From the IMG/VR virus record IMGVR_UViG_3300032160_000006, positions 1 through 59,842 of that record: a DNA stretch of 59,842 bases, one strand, 5' to 3'. Position 1 is the stretch's first letter, and every line of letters starts with the position of its first letter. Positions 17,770 to 24,899 of the stretch are shown in pieces. Source of the DNA: a virus. The translations under genes were made by a program, and so were the position numbers. The notes under the pieces are model-generated. The model had not been told where the DNA came from. It made no database searches and saw only the letters and a program-made list of their open reading frames with translations.

Positions 17770-18248
17770 GTCTTCTCCGCCTTTCCCGCTGCCACGGTGG
17801 CCGAAAGGGCAGCTGTAACGTGGTACGGCGTTCCTTCGAGTAGCCTATCGGCAACGGCGTAAGCAGCACAGGCAGACTCTTGCGGCAGATTCCAAATGAA
17901 ATCCTGAACCTCCCGAAGTCCCTTGCTCAGTCCCTCCACCCTCTGCCTGAGCGACTGGTTCTCCGATTGGGCCGCCGCAAGCTGGGGTTCCACACACGAT
18001 ACGTAATGCTTCACCCGGCGCACCAGGTCAGCCGTCTCCGCTTCCTTGGCCGCGAGGCTGGCGAGGCGGTGGGCGGCGATGGCTTGCACGGTCGGTCCGT
18101 GTTCAAGAACGAAACAGGGCTGCTCGTCACCCAAGATATATCCTCTCTCGCAAAGAGACTGATTCACGATGTCGCAAATCCGCTGCGCGCACGCCCGGTC
18201 CTCCTGCGTCACGTCGCCTTCGCTGGCCTTCGGGTCGGGGGCGGTCAT
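17766..18248 (-). CDS. Coiled-coil protein, paralogue of the 18710-19129 product
   Basis: Start at the ATG at 18248 (ATGA overlap), 160 residues. It shares the segments AIAAHRLASLAAKEAE and ENQSLRQRVE with the product of 18710-19129, also at the DNA level. The N-terminal part (ACAQRICDIVNQSL...) and C-terminal part are unrelated. Function unknown. Confidence 0.65.
   Translation of the reverse strand: MTAPDPKASEGDVTQEDRACAQRICDIVNQSLCERGYILGDEQPCFVLEHGPTVQAIAAHRLASLAAKEAETADLVRRVKHYVSCVEPQLAAAQSENQSLRQRVEGLSKGLREVQDFIWNLPQESACAAYAVADRLLEGTPYHVTAALSATVAAGKAEKT
17934..17964. repeat. 31-bp direct repeat, copy A (partner 18797-18827)
   Basis: The same 31 bases occur at 18797-18827 and encode ENQSLRQRVE in both coiled-coil genes. 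Perfect DNA identity in a small protein repeat suggests recent duplication or conversion. Confidence 0.85.
18036..18084. repeat. 49-bp direct repeat, copy A (partner 18986-19034)
   Basis: An identical 49-base stretch recurs at 18986-19034 and encodes AIAAHRLASLAAKEAE in both neighbouring coiled-coil genes. The order of the two shared segments is the same in each gene. Confidence 0.9.
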
Positions 18249-18463
18249 GGCTGGCCTCCTAATATCTTGCTGGAGGCCCAATATCCGAGGACCGTGAACA
18301 GAAATGCCGAGACAATGAAACCTAGAACGGCAGCTCCTATCAAGAGCGATTGCTTTGGGTTCTCCAATTCCCTCCAGCTATCGCTCCATCCAAAAAATCC
18401 CCCTAGCATGAAGAACCCGCAGGCCACGAAGGCAGCGAGGAATGTGATTATCAGTTTGCTCAT
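18245..18463 (-). CDS. Two-pass small membrane protein
   Basis: 72 residues with two hydrophobic helices (LIITFLAAFVACGFFMLGGF and LIGAAVLGFIVSAFLFTVLGY) and a short polar loop SDSWRELENPKQS between. It ends ASSKILGGQP. The layout fits an inner-membrane protein such as a holin or an exclusion factor; early location favours the latter. Function is inferred only from topology. Confidence 0.65.
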   Translation of the reverse strand: MSKLIITFLAAFVACGFFMLGGFFGWSDSWRELENPKQSLLIGAAVLGFIVSAFLFTVLGYWASSKILGGQP

Positions 18464-18466
18464 ATC

Positions 18467-18706
18467 TTACTTTCGTTCGCCGCTTCGGGCGGCTGTTAGG
18501 GTGTCGCGTATGGCGTTAGCTCCTGCCCATCGCTTATTGTTCATTTCGGATTGTACGTGCTGGAATTGCGCCGTGGTTATCAGTCCAGACTGCATCGCGT
18601 TTATCAATTCACCGCGAAGGTCCCAGCACTCCGAGCATACGGAACCAAGATGATTACTCGGCTCGAACGGCGTTTTGCCGCAATCCTTGCATTTGAATCG
18701 CGCCAT
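18467..18706 (-). CDS. Small zinc-finger-like protein
   Basis: 79 residues. C6-x2-C9 and C24-x2-C27 form a four-cysteine zinc site near the N-terminus (FKCKDCGKTPF...CSECWDL). The rest is helical and basic. Unknown function; such proteins often touch nucleic acid. Confidence 0.6.
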   Translation of the reverse strand: MARFKCKDCGKTPFEPSNHLGSVCSECWDLRGELINAMQSGLITTAQFQHVQSEMNNKRWAGANAIRDTLTAARSGERK

Positions 18707-18709
18707 AAG

Positions 18710-19129
18710 TCAGCCGGACTCGCCGGGGGTGGGTTCCTCTGGTTGCGGTTCCGTCTCTTGCTGGTAGTATTCCTCTTGCCGTTGCGCCTCCAGCTCCTCC
18801 ACCCTCTGCCTGAGCGACTGGTTCTCCCTGCGCAGATAAGCGTTTTCAGCACCCAACGATTCTATCAGGTCCATTGTTTTCTCCGGCTCAAATTCGGCGA
18901 ACTGCTTGCGCAAAGAAGCCGCTTCACCGCCGTAAGCATTGGCCCGGACCCTTGCCTCGACCAACTCCTCCCGCAGCGCAGCGCACTCCGCTTCCTTGGC
19001 CGCGAGGCTGGCGAGGCGGTGGGCGGCGATGGCTCTAGCACCATCCTCGATGGAGAGATCGCGTATAACAGCCTTAGCCAAATCGCGGTCCTCGTCCTTC
19101 GCGCCGGGGGTTTGGGGGGCGGGGTTCAT
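18710..19129 (-). CDS. Coiled-coil protein, paralogue of the 17766-18248 product
   Basis: 139 residues, starting at an ATGA overlap with the alanine-rich gene. Long helical segments from residue 30 to 120 are rich in A, E, R and L, with ENAYLRRENQSLRQRVEELEAQ. It shares two segments with the 17766-18248 product. Acidic C-terminal tail (EPQPEEPTPGESG). Probably a scaffold or partner-binding protein. Confidence 0.65.
   Translation of the reverse strand: MNPAPQTPGAKDEDRDLAKAVIRDLSIEDGARAIAAHRLASLAAKEAECAALREELVEARVRANAYGGEAASLRKQFAEFEPEKTMDLIESLGAENAYLRRENQSLRQRVEELEAQRQEEYYQQETEPQPEEPTPGESG
18986..19034. repeat. 49-bp direct repeat, copy B (partner 18036-18084)
   Basis: Second identical copy of the 49-base segment, inside the 139-residue coiled-coil gene. 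The two copies are 950 bases apart, so homologous exchange could delete the two small genes between. Confidence 0.9.
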
Positions 19130-19758
19130 GGTGTCGGCGGCTTAGGGTAGTGCTTGCGAACGATGTCTGCGCATTGCGAGAGAACTTTTGCTCTGGCGGC
19201 GTAGGCGGCGTAGACGGCGTCGGCGTCGGCGAGGGTGTCGGCGTCGGCGTGGGCGTGGGCGTGGGCGAGGAGGTCGGCGTCGGCGAGGGCGGCGGCGGCG
19301 GCGGCGGCGTCGGCGGCGGCGTAGGCGGCGGCGTCGGCGGCGGCGTAGGCGGCGTCGGCGGCGGCGTAGGCGGCGTCGGCGGTGTCGGCGGCGGCGTAGC
19401 AGTTTTTGCGCGAAACTTGCAACGCCTCCAGCGTCGCTTCATTTCGCGCCCACTTCTCGGCCGTATCCAGACAAGTCTCGACACGCTTGTCGTCAGGATA
19501 ACGCTTCTGCCAGATCGGCAGCGCGAGTCGCGCGCATTCGCAGGCAGCGAGCACAAGCAGCTTCCGCCGCTCATCGCCAACAGGCCCGGCGTTTTTGCTG
19601 CAATACCAGAGCATCCAGTCTCCACGCTTGCACGCCTTCCACGCGGCCGAGCGGGTACGATACTTGGAAGCCCACTCTACGGCCTCTGAGCAGGCGTTGA
19701 GCGAGCGCAGATGTTCGGCGGGTTGCTTCGCGCCGGGGCTGTCGGGGGCGGGGCTCAT
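19126..19758 (-). CDS. Alanine-rich Imm-5-like 'putative immunity' protein, copy 1
   Basis: 210 residues. The conserved N-terminal half has EAVEWASKYR, CKRGDWMLWYC, GDERRKLLVLAACECARLALP and EKWARNEATLEAL, which I recognise as the family annotated 'putative immunity protein' (Imm-5-like). Residues about 115-190 are a repeat of Ala with Asp and Tyr (AAYAAADAA), then an unusual HAHAHADAD stretch. It ends CADIVRKHYP. Coupled by ATGA to copy 2 upstream. Role in phage unknown; family name comes from genomic context in bacteria. Confidence 0.75.
   Translation of the reverse strand: MSPAPDSPGAKQPAEHLRSLNACSEAVEWASKYRTRSAAWKACKRGDWMLWYCSKNAGPVGDERRKLLVLAACECARLALPIWQKRYPDDKRVETCLDTAEKWARNEATLEALQVSRKNCYAAADTADAAYAAADAAYAAADAAAYAAADAAAAAAALADADLLAHAHAHADADTLADADAVYAAYAARAKVLSQCADIVRKHYPKPPTP
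19195..19400. repeat. GCC/GAC/TAC codon tract in Imm-5-like copy 1
   Basis: On the minus strand this is read as almost only GCC, GAC, TAC, with CTC, CAC and GTC at one end. It is trinucleotide low complexity in register with the coding frame. Such tracts change length by slippage in multiples of three, preserving the frame. Confidence 0.85.
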
Positions 19759-20384
19759 GGTGTTGGCGGATTAGGGTAGTGCTTGCGCACGATGTCAGAG
19801 CATTGAGTGAGAACCTTTGAGCGGTCGGAGGCGTAGGCGGCGTAGGCGGCGGCGGCGGCGGCGTAGGAGGCGGCGGCGTAGGCGGAGGCGTCGGCGGCGG
19901 AGGAGGCGGAGGCGGCGGCGTCGGCGGAGGCGTCGGCGGAGGCGTAGGCGGAGGCGTCGGCGGAGGCGTAGGCGGCGGAGAAGGCGGCGGCGTAGGAGGC
20001 GTAGCAATTTCTGCGCGAAACTTGCAACGCCTCTATAGTCGCCTCGCCACGCGCCCACTTCTCCGCTGTGTCCAAACAGACTTCGACGCGATTATCGTCG
20101 GGATACCTATTCTGCCAGATCGGCAGCGCGAGTCGCGCGCATTCGCAGGCAGCGAGCACAAGCAGCTTCCGCCGCTCATCGCCAACAGGACCGGCGTTCT
20201 TGCCGCAGTACCACAGCATCCAGTCACCGCGCTTGCAGGCTTTCCAAGCGGCGTTGCCGGTGCGGTACTTCTTGGCCCATTCTACGGCCTCAATGCACGC
20301 GCCTAACGGTACAAGCAGTTCACTTAGAGGGGTAACTTTAGTTGATGTGGTCATGTCAGGCGTGAATTGAGGAGCGGGGCTCAT
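19755..20384 (-). CDS. Alanine-rich Imm-5-like 'putative immunity' protein, copy 2
   Basis: Start at the ATG at 20384 (ATGA overlap), giving 209 residues. It has the same conserved core as copy 1 (CKRGDWMLWYCGKNAGPVGDE, LVLAACECARLALPIWQNR). The low-complexity region, residues about 135-190, uses Ser as well as Ala/Asp/Tyr (SADASAYASADAS). It ends CSDIVRKHYP like copy 1. Nearly identical cores beside divergent repeats point to local duplication followed by tract turnover. Confidence 0.75.
   Translation of the reverse strand: MSPAPQFTPDMTTSTKVTPLSELLVPLGACIEAVEWAKKYRTGNAAWKACKRGDWMLWYCGKNAGPVGDERRKLLVLAACECARLALPIWQNRYPDDNRVEVCLDTAEKWARGEATIEALQVSRRNCYASYAAAFSAAYASADASAYASADASADAAASASSAADASAYAAASYAAAAAAYAAYASDRSKVLTQCSDIVRKHYPNPPTP
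19828..20001. repeat. GCC/TCC/GAC/TAC codon tract in Imm-5-like copy 2
   Basis: Frame-aligned trinucleotide low complexity with C in the third position throughout. The serine codon TCC appears regularly, a variant unit not used in copy 1 or 3. Confidence 0.85.
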
Positions 20385-21271
20385 ATTCTTTGCCTCGTTG
20401 AGACGGGGGTGCGCTTCACCTCGAACGTGACGCCTGGGCAGACGGGAATGGCATCGCCGTCCTTCCAGCCGGTGCAATACGTGCTCCTAAGGAGGCCCGT
20501 CAGCGGCACCCGCTGGACATAGGGCGCCGGTAGCTGATCCACGTCGACCTTGGCGATGTCCAAGGTCACCCGCATCGCAACTCCGATGGGGGCCACGGCA
20601 ACCGGAACGGGGGCATGGATAGCCTCTTGCAACCTGATCTCAGCTTCGGACGGCGCCGGCGGGGGAGCCTCGGGGGCCGGCTCTGGCTCCTCTTCGATCC
20701 CCAGATCCAGCGGCGCGGCCTTTCCTGCGGCCCTGGCGGCCTCGTTCTCGGCCAAGACGCGCAATCTATCGGCCTCGACCCTCGCAGCCTCTACACGGGC
20801 ATCCTGGGCGGCCTTGGCGGCTATCTGGGCCAGCCGTTCACGCTCGATGCGGGCAACCTCCTCCAAGCGCCTGATCTCGGCTTGGCGCGCGGACTCTTCG
20901 GCAGCTACCCGCGCCCGTTCGCTATCCGCGAATTGCGTAAGACCGTTCTGCAGGCGCTTCTTGGCGGCCTCGATGCGCAGCCGTGGGGGTGTCGCGGCTT
21001 CGTCGATCGCCCGACAGGCATCCAAGAAAGGCTGCTTTACCTTCTTGCGGGCATCCTCGAGCTGTGTGGCAGCCGTGGTAGCGCGTCTTTGCAGGTCGGA
21101 GGCCGTTTGGGCGGTGGATACGTCAATAACCACCAAGTCCCTGACGCGATTTTCAAGCACTGACAAGGCGTGAGCCCATCCGGCGTCCACCAAGGCGACA
21201 TGTTCATTGTCACCGACTTTAACAATCAGTCCAGTCTCCGGCGAGCCGTCCTCTATTCCAAGTGGGCTCAT
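20381..21271 (-). CDS. Coiled-coil protein of the recombination cassette
   Basis: Start at the ATG at 21271 (ATGA overlap with the HNH gene), 296 residues. The N-terminus is MSPLGIEDG. Residues 20-75 form a small alpha/beta domain, residues 75-190 are a long helix rich in A, E and R, and PLDLGIEEEPEPAPEAPPP makes an acidic Pro-rich linker. The C-terminal domain ends in RTPVSTRQRI. Phages commonly carry proteins of this outline beside RecT. Exact role unknown. Confidence 0.6.
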   Translation of the reverse strand: MSPLGIEDGSPETGLIVKVGDNEHVALVDAGWAHALSVLENRVRDLVVIDVSTAQTASDLQRRATTAATQLEDARKKVKQPFLDACRAIDEAATPPRLRIEAAKKRLQNGLTQFADSERARVAAEESARQAEIRRLEEVARIERERLAQIAAKAAQDARVEAARVEADRLRVLAENEAARAAGKAAPLDLGIEEEPEPAPEAPPPAPSEAEIRLQEAIHAPVPVAVAPIGVAMRVTLDIAKVDVDQLPAPYVQRVPLTGLLRSTYCTGWKDGDAIPVCPGVTFEVKRTPVSTRQRI

Positions 21272-21819
21272 AAGACGTGCGCCCAAGTAAGCCGATCGAC
21301 GACACACTTTATTGTGCCGATGGATTTTACGCCGAATATCGTTGCCAACCTTTGGTATGGGAGGCCCGCCTTCGCGCGAAGTCTTCGTATTTCTCGCACG
21401 GCCTCATCATTCAACTTGGAGCCATGAATCCTTGTCCCGCGCGCTTGGCGCTCTGGGTGGATATGGGCCCACGCTTCACTGCCGCGTTTTATGGTGCGGT
21501 CGTGCGCACGATGCCATAGGTCCCCAGAGGCTTTCCTTTCTCTCCCCTTGGCCTTCATGTCATCGCTGTTAATCTTCTTCGTACCGAGGAACAAATGCCT
21601 TGGGTTGCAGCACGGCGGATTGTCGCAAGTATGACACACCAGCTTCCCGTCGGGGATCTCATTACCTGCTAGGACAAAGGCGAGACGGTGAGCTTTCCAT
21701 GCGACACCGAAAATATCTACGTTGCCGTAGTTCTCATCGTTTCGCCCGGCCATCCAAGGCCAGCACGCATTGGGGCCGCCAGAGCGGTCGACCTTCGCAT
21801 GGAATTGCTCTGTATTCAT
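21268..21819 (-). CDS. HNH endonuclease (likely free-standing homing type)
   Basis: 183 residues. The zinc/HNH core is clear: LVCHTCDNPPCCNPRHLFLG followed by N-x-DM (residues about 58-85). The C-terminal part has a short helix-turn-helix-like segment (EAVREIRRLRAKAGLPYQRLATIFGV) for DNA recognition. It lies between RecT and the coiled-coil gene, the type of spot where homing endonucleases insert. Confidence 0.85.
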   Translation of the reverse strand: MNTEQFHAKVDRSGGPNACWPWMAGRNDENYGNVDIFGVAWKAHRLAFVLAGNEIPDGKLVCHTCDNPPCCNPRHLFLGTKKINSDDMKAKGRERKASGDLWHRAHDRTIKRGSEAWAHIHPERQARGTRIHGSKLNDEAVREIRRLRAKAGLPYQRLATIFGVKSIGTIKCVVDRLTWAHVL

Positions 21820-21822
21820 GGC

Positions 21823-22932
21823 TCAGTCGACCCCCAGCCCTTGCGGCTCCGGCTCGACCTCGGGGACAGCCTGCTTGGTGATCTCGTCGACCATCCCGAT
21901 GACGACCTTTTGAACCTTCGAGAACTTGCCGGTCACCTTGAGCGTGACGACGTGGCCGGCCTTCCAGATGGGCAGCAGCTTGCCCGCCATCTTGGTCCCG
22001 TCGGCCGTCGCCTGTGGGTCTTCCTTGCCGCCCGCCAAGTCGTAGACCGTGCCCGTGAAGTGCTCGCAGTCGATCTCGGCCTTGCAGCCGTAGCGGGGCT
22101 TGCCCGCAGACCCAAAGTCCTCGCACTTGGCGCTCACGATCCTGACGTTGGGCCAAGTGTACTGCTTGTCCTTCTCCAACGTGACCTTGGCGGGCGTGGC
22201 GGTCTCGGCAGGGGCTTCGGCGCTTACCGTGTGGGCGGTGCCGTCGCCTGCGGGCTGTCCTGCCGGGGTGGCGTTGACGTCCACGGCCGGCTCCGGCTCT
22301 TTGGACGCTGCGACTCCGGTGGCCTTGCGGCCCTTGCGCAACGCGGCCGGATCCGGGCGAACGGGCGGCGGCGTGACGTTCTTCGGCTCGGCCCCTGGTG
22401 CCGGGTCCTCGTCCATCTCGTCGGGCACGTACACCCCCAGCATAAGCTCGGGCGTGTGGCGGCGTGCCCACATGCGCGACCCAATGTAGCACATCTGCTG
22501 GTCGGGGTTGATGCTCATTTGCCCGTTGCGGTTGATCTTGCTGGCCAGAGCGTGCGTCAGGATGATCGTGCGTTCCTTGTCCTCGCCCTGCACTGTACCG
22601 CGCACCGTGAGCGTGCGGCTCTGCCCTTCGCCCTCGAAGTCGTATTCCAGACGCTTCGACAGCTTGCCGCGCGAGTTCACGACGGCGCTCACAAGCTGGC
22701 CCTCGTACATCAGCTTGCCGCTGATGACGCTGGTCTTGTCGGCCACGGCGAACGGGTCCATCTGCCAGCGTGCGGCCTGAAGCACGACGCGCAGGCAATC
22801 GGCCGGACTCTTCTGGAGGTGGACGGGCACGAGCTTGGCCTCGGCCATGCGGGTGGAGAATTCAATGGCTGCCTCCATCGTGGAGGGCAGGAGATCATTC
22901 GATGAGATGACTGCTAGTTGTGCGTTTTCCAT
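21823..22932 (-). CDS. recT: RecT-family single-strand annealing protein
   Basis: 369 residues. The core matches RecT: DCLRVVLQAARWQMDPFAVADKT near the N-terminus, then GKLMYEGQLVSAVVNSRG and QMCYIGSRMWARRHTPELMLGVY. RecT-like proteins bind single-stranded DNA and anneal complementary strands, usually with a partner exonuclease such as the one at 13764. The C-terminal 150 residues are a variable extension, ending in an acidic Pro-rich tail PEPQGLGVD. The extension may recruit partners. Confidence 0.9.
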   Translation of the reverse strand: MENAQLAVISSNDLLPSTMEAAIEFSTRMAEAKLVPVHLQKSPADCLRVVLQAARWQMDPFAVADKTSVISGKLMYEGQLVSAVVNSRGKLSKRLEYDFEGEGQSRTLTVRGTVQGEDKERTIILTHALASKINRNGQMSINPDQQMCYIGSRMWARRHTPELMLGVYVPDEMDEDPAPGAEPKNVTPPPVRPDPAALRKGRKATGVAASKEPEPAVDVNATPAGQPAGDGTAHTVSAEAPAETATPAKVTLEKDKQYTWPNVRIVSAKCEDFGSAGKPRYGCKAEIDCEHFTGTVYDLAGGKEDPQATADGTKMAGKLLPIWKAGHVVTLKVTGKFSKVQKVVIGMVDEITKQAVPEVEPEPQGLGVD

Positions 22933-23036
22933 AGTGGTTGGGGTGAAATTGGCCCGGCCGCCTGCTCCTTGCTGCTATATGAAGAACATCATCTTTCCTG
23001 TTTGCGGAGGACGGTCGGGGTATTCGCGGTGATCCC

Positions 23037-23246
23037 TCACTTGGCCCTCGCGGGCCTGTAAGCAGAGCGCAAAGTCAAAAGGGTGGTCGGGCGCACGCGC
23101 TCAGCGATGACGCCCTTGTTGATCGTCCGGTAGTGGACCTCGCGGAGCACATGGGCGATGTAGCTTGAAAGCGATCTCTGGGAGGCCGCGGCGCGCTTGG
23201 CGTAGACCGCGACCTCGTTCAGCGGGCAAGAGAATGAGACTTGCAT
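23037..23246 (-). CDS. Small ribbon-helix-helix-like protein
   Basis: 69 residues: an N-terminal beta strand (MQVSFSCPL), two helices (EVAVYAKRAAASQRSLSSYIAHVLREV) and a basic tail (RSAYRPARAK). This is the outline of Arc/MetJ-type DNA-binding repressors. A TTGACA sequence lies just upstream on the same strand (complement of bases 23273-23280). The stretch 23247-23449 holds no gene that I can support. Confidence 0.5.
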   Translation of the reverse strand: MQVSFSCPLNEVAVYAKRAAASQRSLSSYIAHVLREVHYRTINKGVIAERVRPTTLLTLRSAYRPARAK

Positions 23247-23449
23247 GGGGGCCTGTTAATGTACCGTACTGTGGCTGTCAAGCCTTGAAATTTGTGGCCG
23301 ATGGGACCGTTTTGAAACGTGCTCGGCCGGCACGCCTAGTATTAACCCCTGCGGCTTTCCTCCCGCAAGGCGGGGGCGCTCCCCACGGTCTCCCAGGTTG
23401 CTGCGCGCCCGATGCGCCGAGGCGTGCCAAGCACGCGAGGCGAGATTGG

Positions 23450-23551
23450 TTAGCCACGACGGTCCTTTCGGGCACGCCACCACCAGTAAATAATCTGGCC
23501 GATGACGCCGCCGACCATACCGGCAAGGAAATACGGAAGATTTTCGCTCAC
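23450..23551 (-). CDS. Very small membrane protein (33 aa)
   Basis: The GTG at 23551 overlaps the preceding stop (GTGA). It encodes 33 residues with one hydrophobic helix (YFLAGMVGGVIGQIIYWWW) and a basic end RARKDRRG. A typical tiny inner-membrane peptide; function unknown. Confidence 0.55.
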   Translation of the reverse strand: MSENLPYFLAGMVGGVIGQIIYWWWRARKDRRG

Positions 23552-23838
23552 GGCTCGTCCCCCTTCCTCGGCCATTCCAGGGCGATGCCGAGATCGCAGA
23601 GGTGATTCGTCTTGATGAGTGCGATTTCGTACTCGATCAGCTCGTTGCAAGCCACAAATCCTTCGCCGTGTCGCGCCATCTTGATGGCCTTGTCGAGCTG
23701 CTTGGCGATGGCCAGATGCGAGAGGTAGTGATTCGCTATCGCCTCGGGCTGACAGATGGGCCAGCGGGCCAGCGCCGCATAGCGTTCGGCGCCCGTTTGG
23801 CGCAACTGCATCTCGGCCAAGCCGCCATACAGGCTCAC
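23548..23838 (-). CDS. Small helical protein (96 aa)
   Basis: The GTG at 23838 overlaps the stop of the upstream gene (GTGA). The 96-residue product is helical (EAIANHYLSHLAIAKQLDKAIKMARHG). It includes CDLGIALEWPRKGDEP at the end, so a variant of the LGI motif appears here too, without the acidic residue. Function unknown. Confidence 0.6.
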   Translation of the reverse strand: MSLYGGLAEMQLRQTGAERYAALARWPICQPEAIANHYLSHLAIAKQLDKAIKMARHGEGFVACNELIEYEIALIKTNHLCDLGIALEWPRKGDEP

Positions 23839-23990
23839 GGTTCGTCCCTCCCTCGCCGCCGCTTGCGGTCGCGCTTCTCCATGCGGCGCCTGCGCATGAA
23901 TTCGCAAGGGCCTAAGAGGTGGTCGGGCGTCCAGCCGCGCGCGATCGCGGCCTCGAGCTTGCGGTGGGCGGACTGGGAGAGGTGGATCAT
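23835..23990 (-). CDS. Small basic protein (51 aa)
   Basis: ATG at 23990 overlaps the stop of Imm-5-like copy 3 (ATGA), and its TGA overlaps the next GTG. 51 residues with a very basic second half (MRRRRMEKRDRKRRRGRDEP). Possibly nucleic-acid binding. Confidence 0.55.
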   Translation of the reverse strand: MIHLSQSAHRKLEAAIARGWTPDHLLGPCEFMRRRRMEKRDRKRRRGRDEP

Positions 23991-24583
23991 TTGGCGGGCG
24001 GGCTTGGATAGTGCGTGCGCACAATGTCAGCGCATTGAGCTAGGACGCGCTTGCGGGCATCATCAGCAGCAGCAGCAGCATAAGCAGCATCAGCAGCAGC
24101 ATCAGCAGCAGCATAAGCAGCATCAGCAGCAGCAGCAGCAGCAGCAGCATAAGCAGCATCAGCAGCAGCAGCAGCATCATCAGCAGCAGCAGCAGCATAA
24201 GCAGCAGCAGCAGCATAAGCAGCAGCAGCAGCAGCAGCATAAGCAGCAGCAGCAGCATCAGCCCGCCCAAGGCGCAGTTCGCTATCGCTCACCGTGCCTT
24301 GTGCGTAGCCTTCGCAGGCAATCAGGCACTTCTCAACGCGGTCATCCCATGGATGCCGCTTCTGCCAGATGGGCAACGCGAGCCGCGCACACGCCGCCGC
24401 AACGCCCACCAGTTTGCGGCGTTCCGGGCTGCCAATTTCACCCGCCCATTTGCTGCAATACCACAGCATCCAGTCACCGCGCTTGCAGTCTTTCCATGCG
24501 GCGTTGGCGGACTTGAAGGGCTGCGCCCATTCGACAGCTTCGGAGCAGGCTCCGAGCGACACCAGCATTTCCTTCGGTTTCAT
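23987..24583 (-). CDS. Alanine-rich Imm-5-like 'putative immunity' protein, copy 3
   Basis: Start at the ATG at 24583 (ATGA overlap), 198 residues. It has the family core CKRGDWMLWYCSKWAGE, ERRKLVGVAAACARLALPIWQ, and the ending CADIVRTHYP. The repeat tract, residues about 108-175, is Ala with Asp and Tyr like copy 1. However, it is written almost only with GCT, GAT and TAT. It is 3.6 kb upstream of the other two copies and more divergent from them. Confidence 0.75.
   Translation of the reverse strand: MKPKEMLVSLGACSEAVEWAQPFKSANAAWKDCKRGDWMLWYCSKWAGEIGSPERRKLVGVAAACARLALPIWQKRHPWDDRVEKCLIACEGYAQGTVSDSELRLGRADAAAAAYAAAAAAAYAAAAAYAAAAADDAAAAADAAYAAAAAAAADAAYAAADAAADAAYAAAAADDARKRVLAQCADIVRTHYPSPPAK
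24055..24261. repeat. GCT/GAT/TAT codon tract in Imm-5-like copy 3
   Basis: On the plus strand it reads as CAG-rich trinucleotide repeats with CAT and AAG/ATA interruptions; on the coding strand it is GCT with GAT and TAT. T-ending codons here contrast with the C-ending tracts of copies 1 and 2 in an otherwise GC-rich genome. Confidence 0.9.
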
Positions 24584-24699
24584 TTTTCCTTTCGCCTGCG
24601 GGCCGCGCGCCATCTGGCGCACCGCTCATGGGCCTCGTGCCAGCCTATGTAGACCAGCGTGGTTATTGCAATCGCGTAGATGATGTGGTTGCCGTTCAT
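24580..24699 (-). CDS. Very small membrane-anchored protein (39 aa)
   Basis: A 39-residue frame between two ATGA overlaps. It has one hydrophobic stretch (IIYAIAITTLVYIGW) and a basic C-terminus (RWRAARRRKEK). Function unknown. Confidence 0.55.
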   Translation of the reverse strand: MNGNHIIYAIAITTLVYIGWHEAHERCARWRAARRRKEK

Positions 24700-24899
24700 G
24701 GTCGGGCCTTCTTCTTCCGCAGCGGAAATCGACAAAGGGGTACGTCGAGTGCCCATTGTAGCGTGTGAATCCTGGTTTCGAGCACGAGCTGTTCGAGCGC
24801 CAAGGGCGCGTTCTCAAAGACGGTGGCACATGGGTACGTGAGCCGGTCATCTGCCATTTGTTTGTCGAGCCAATCTTTGATCTCTTGTTTCGTTTTCAT
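24696..24899 (-). CDS. Small protein of unknown function (67 aa)
   Basis: ATG at 24899 overlaps the stop of the methyltransferase-like gene (ATGA). 67 residues, helical, with LDKQMADDRLTYPCATVFEN and a basic tail RKKKARP. No family recognised. Confidence 0.55.
   Translation of the reverse strand: MKTKQEIKDWLDKQMADDRLTYPCATVFENAPLALEQLVLETRIHTLQWALDVPLCRFPLRKKKARP

Noticed and set aside
19195-20001. CRISPR-like or protein-like repeats on the plus strand (Arg-rich frames)
   Set aside because: No spaced unique sequences; the tract is a trinucleotide repeat encoding Ala/Asp/Tyr on the minus strand. The Arg-rich plus frames are shadows.
24040-24270. Poly-Leu minus-strand frame over the copy 3 tract
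   Set aside because: Pure frame shift of the GCT tract; the Imm-5-like frame continues into conserved sequence on both sides.
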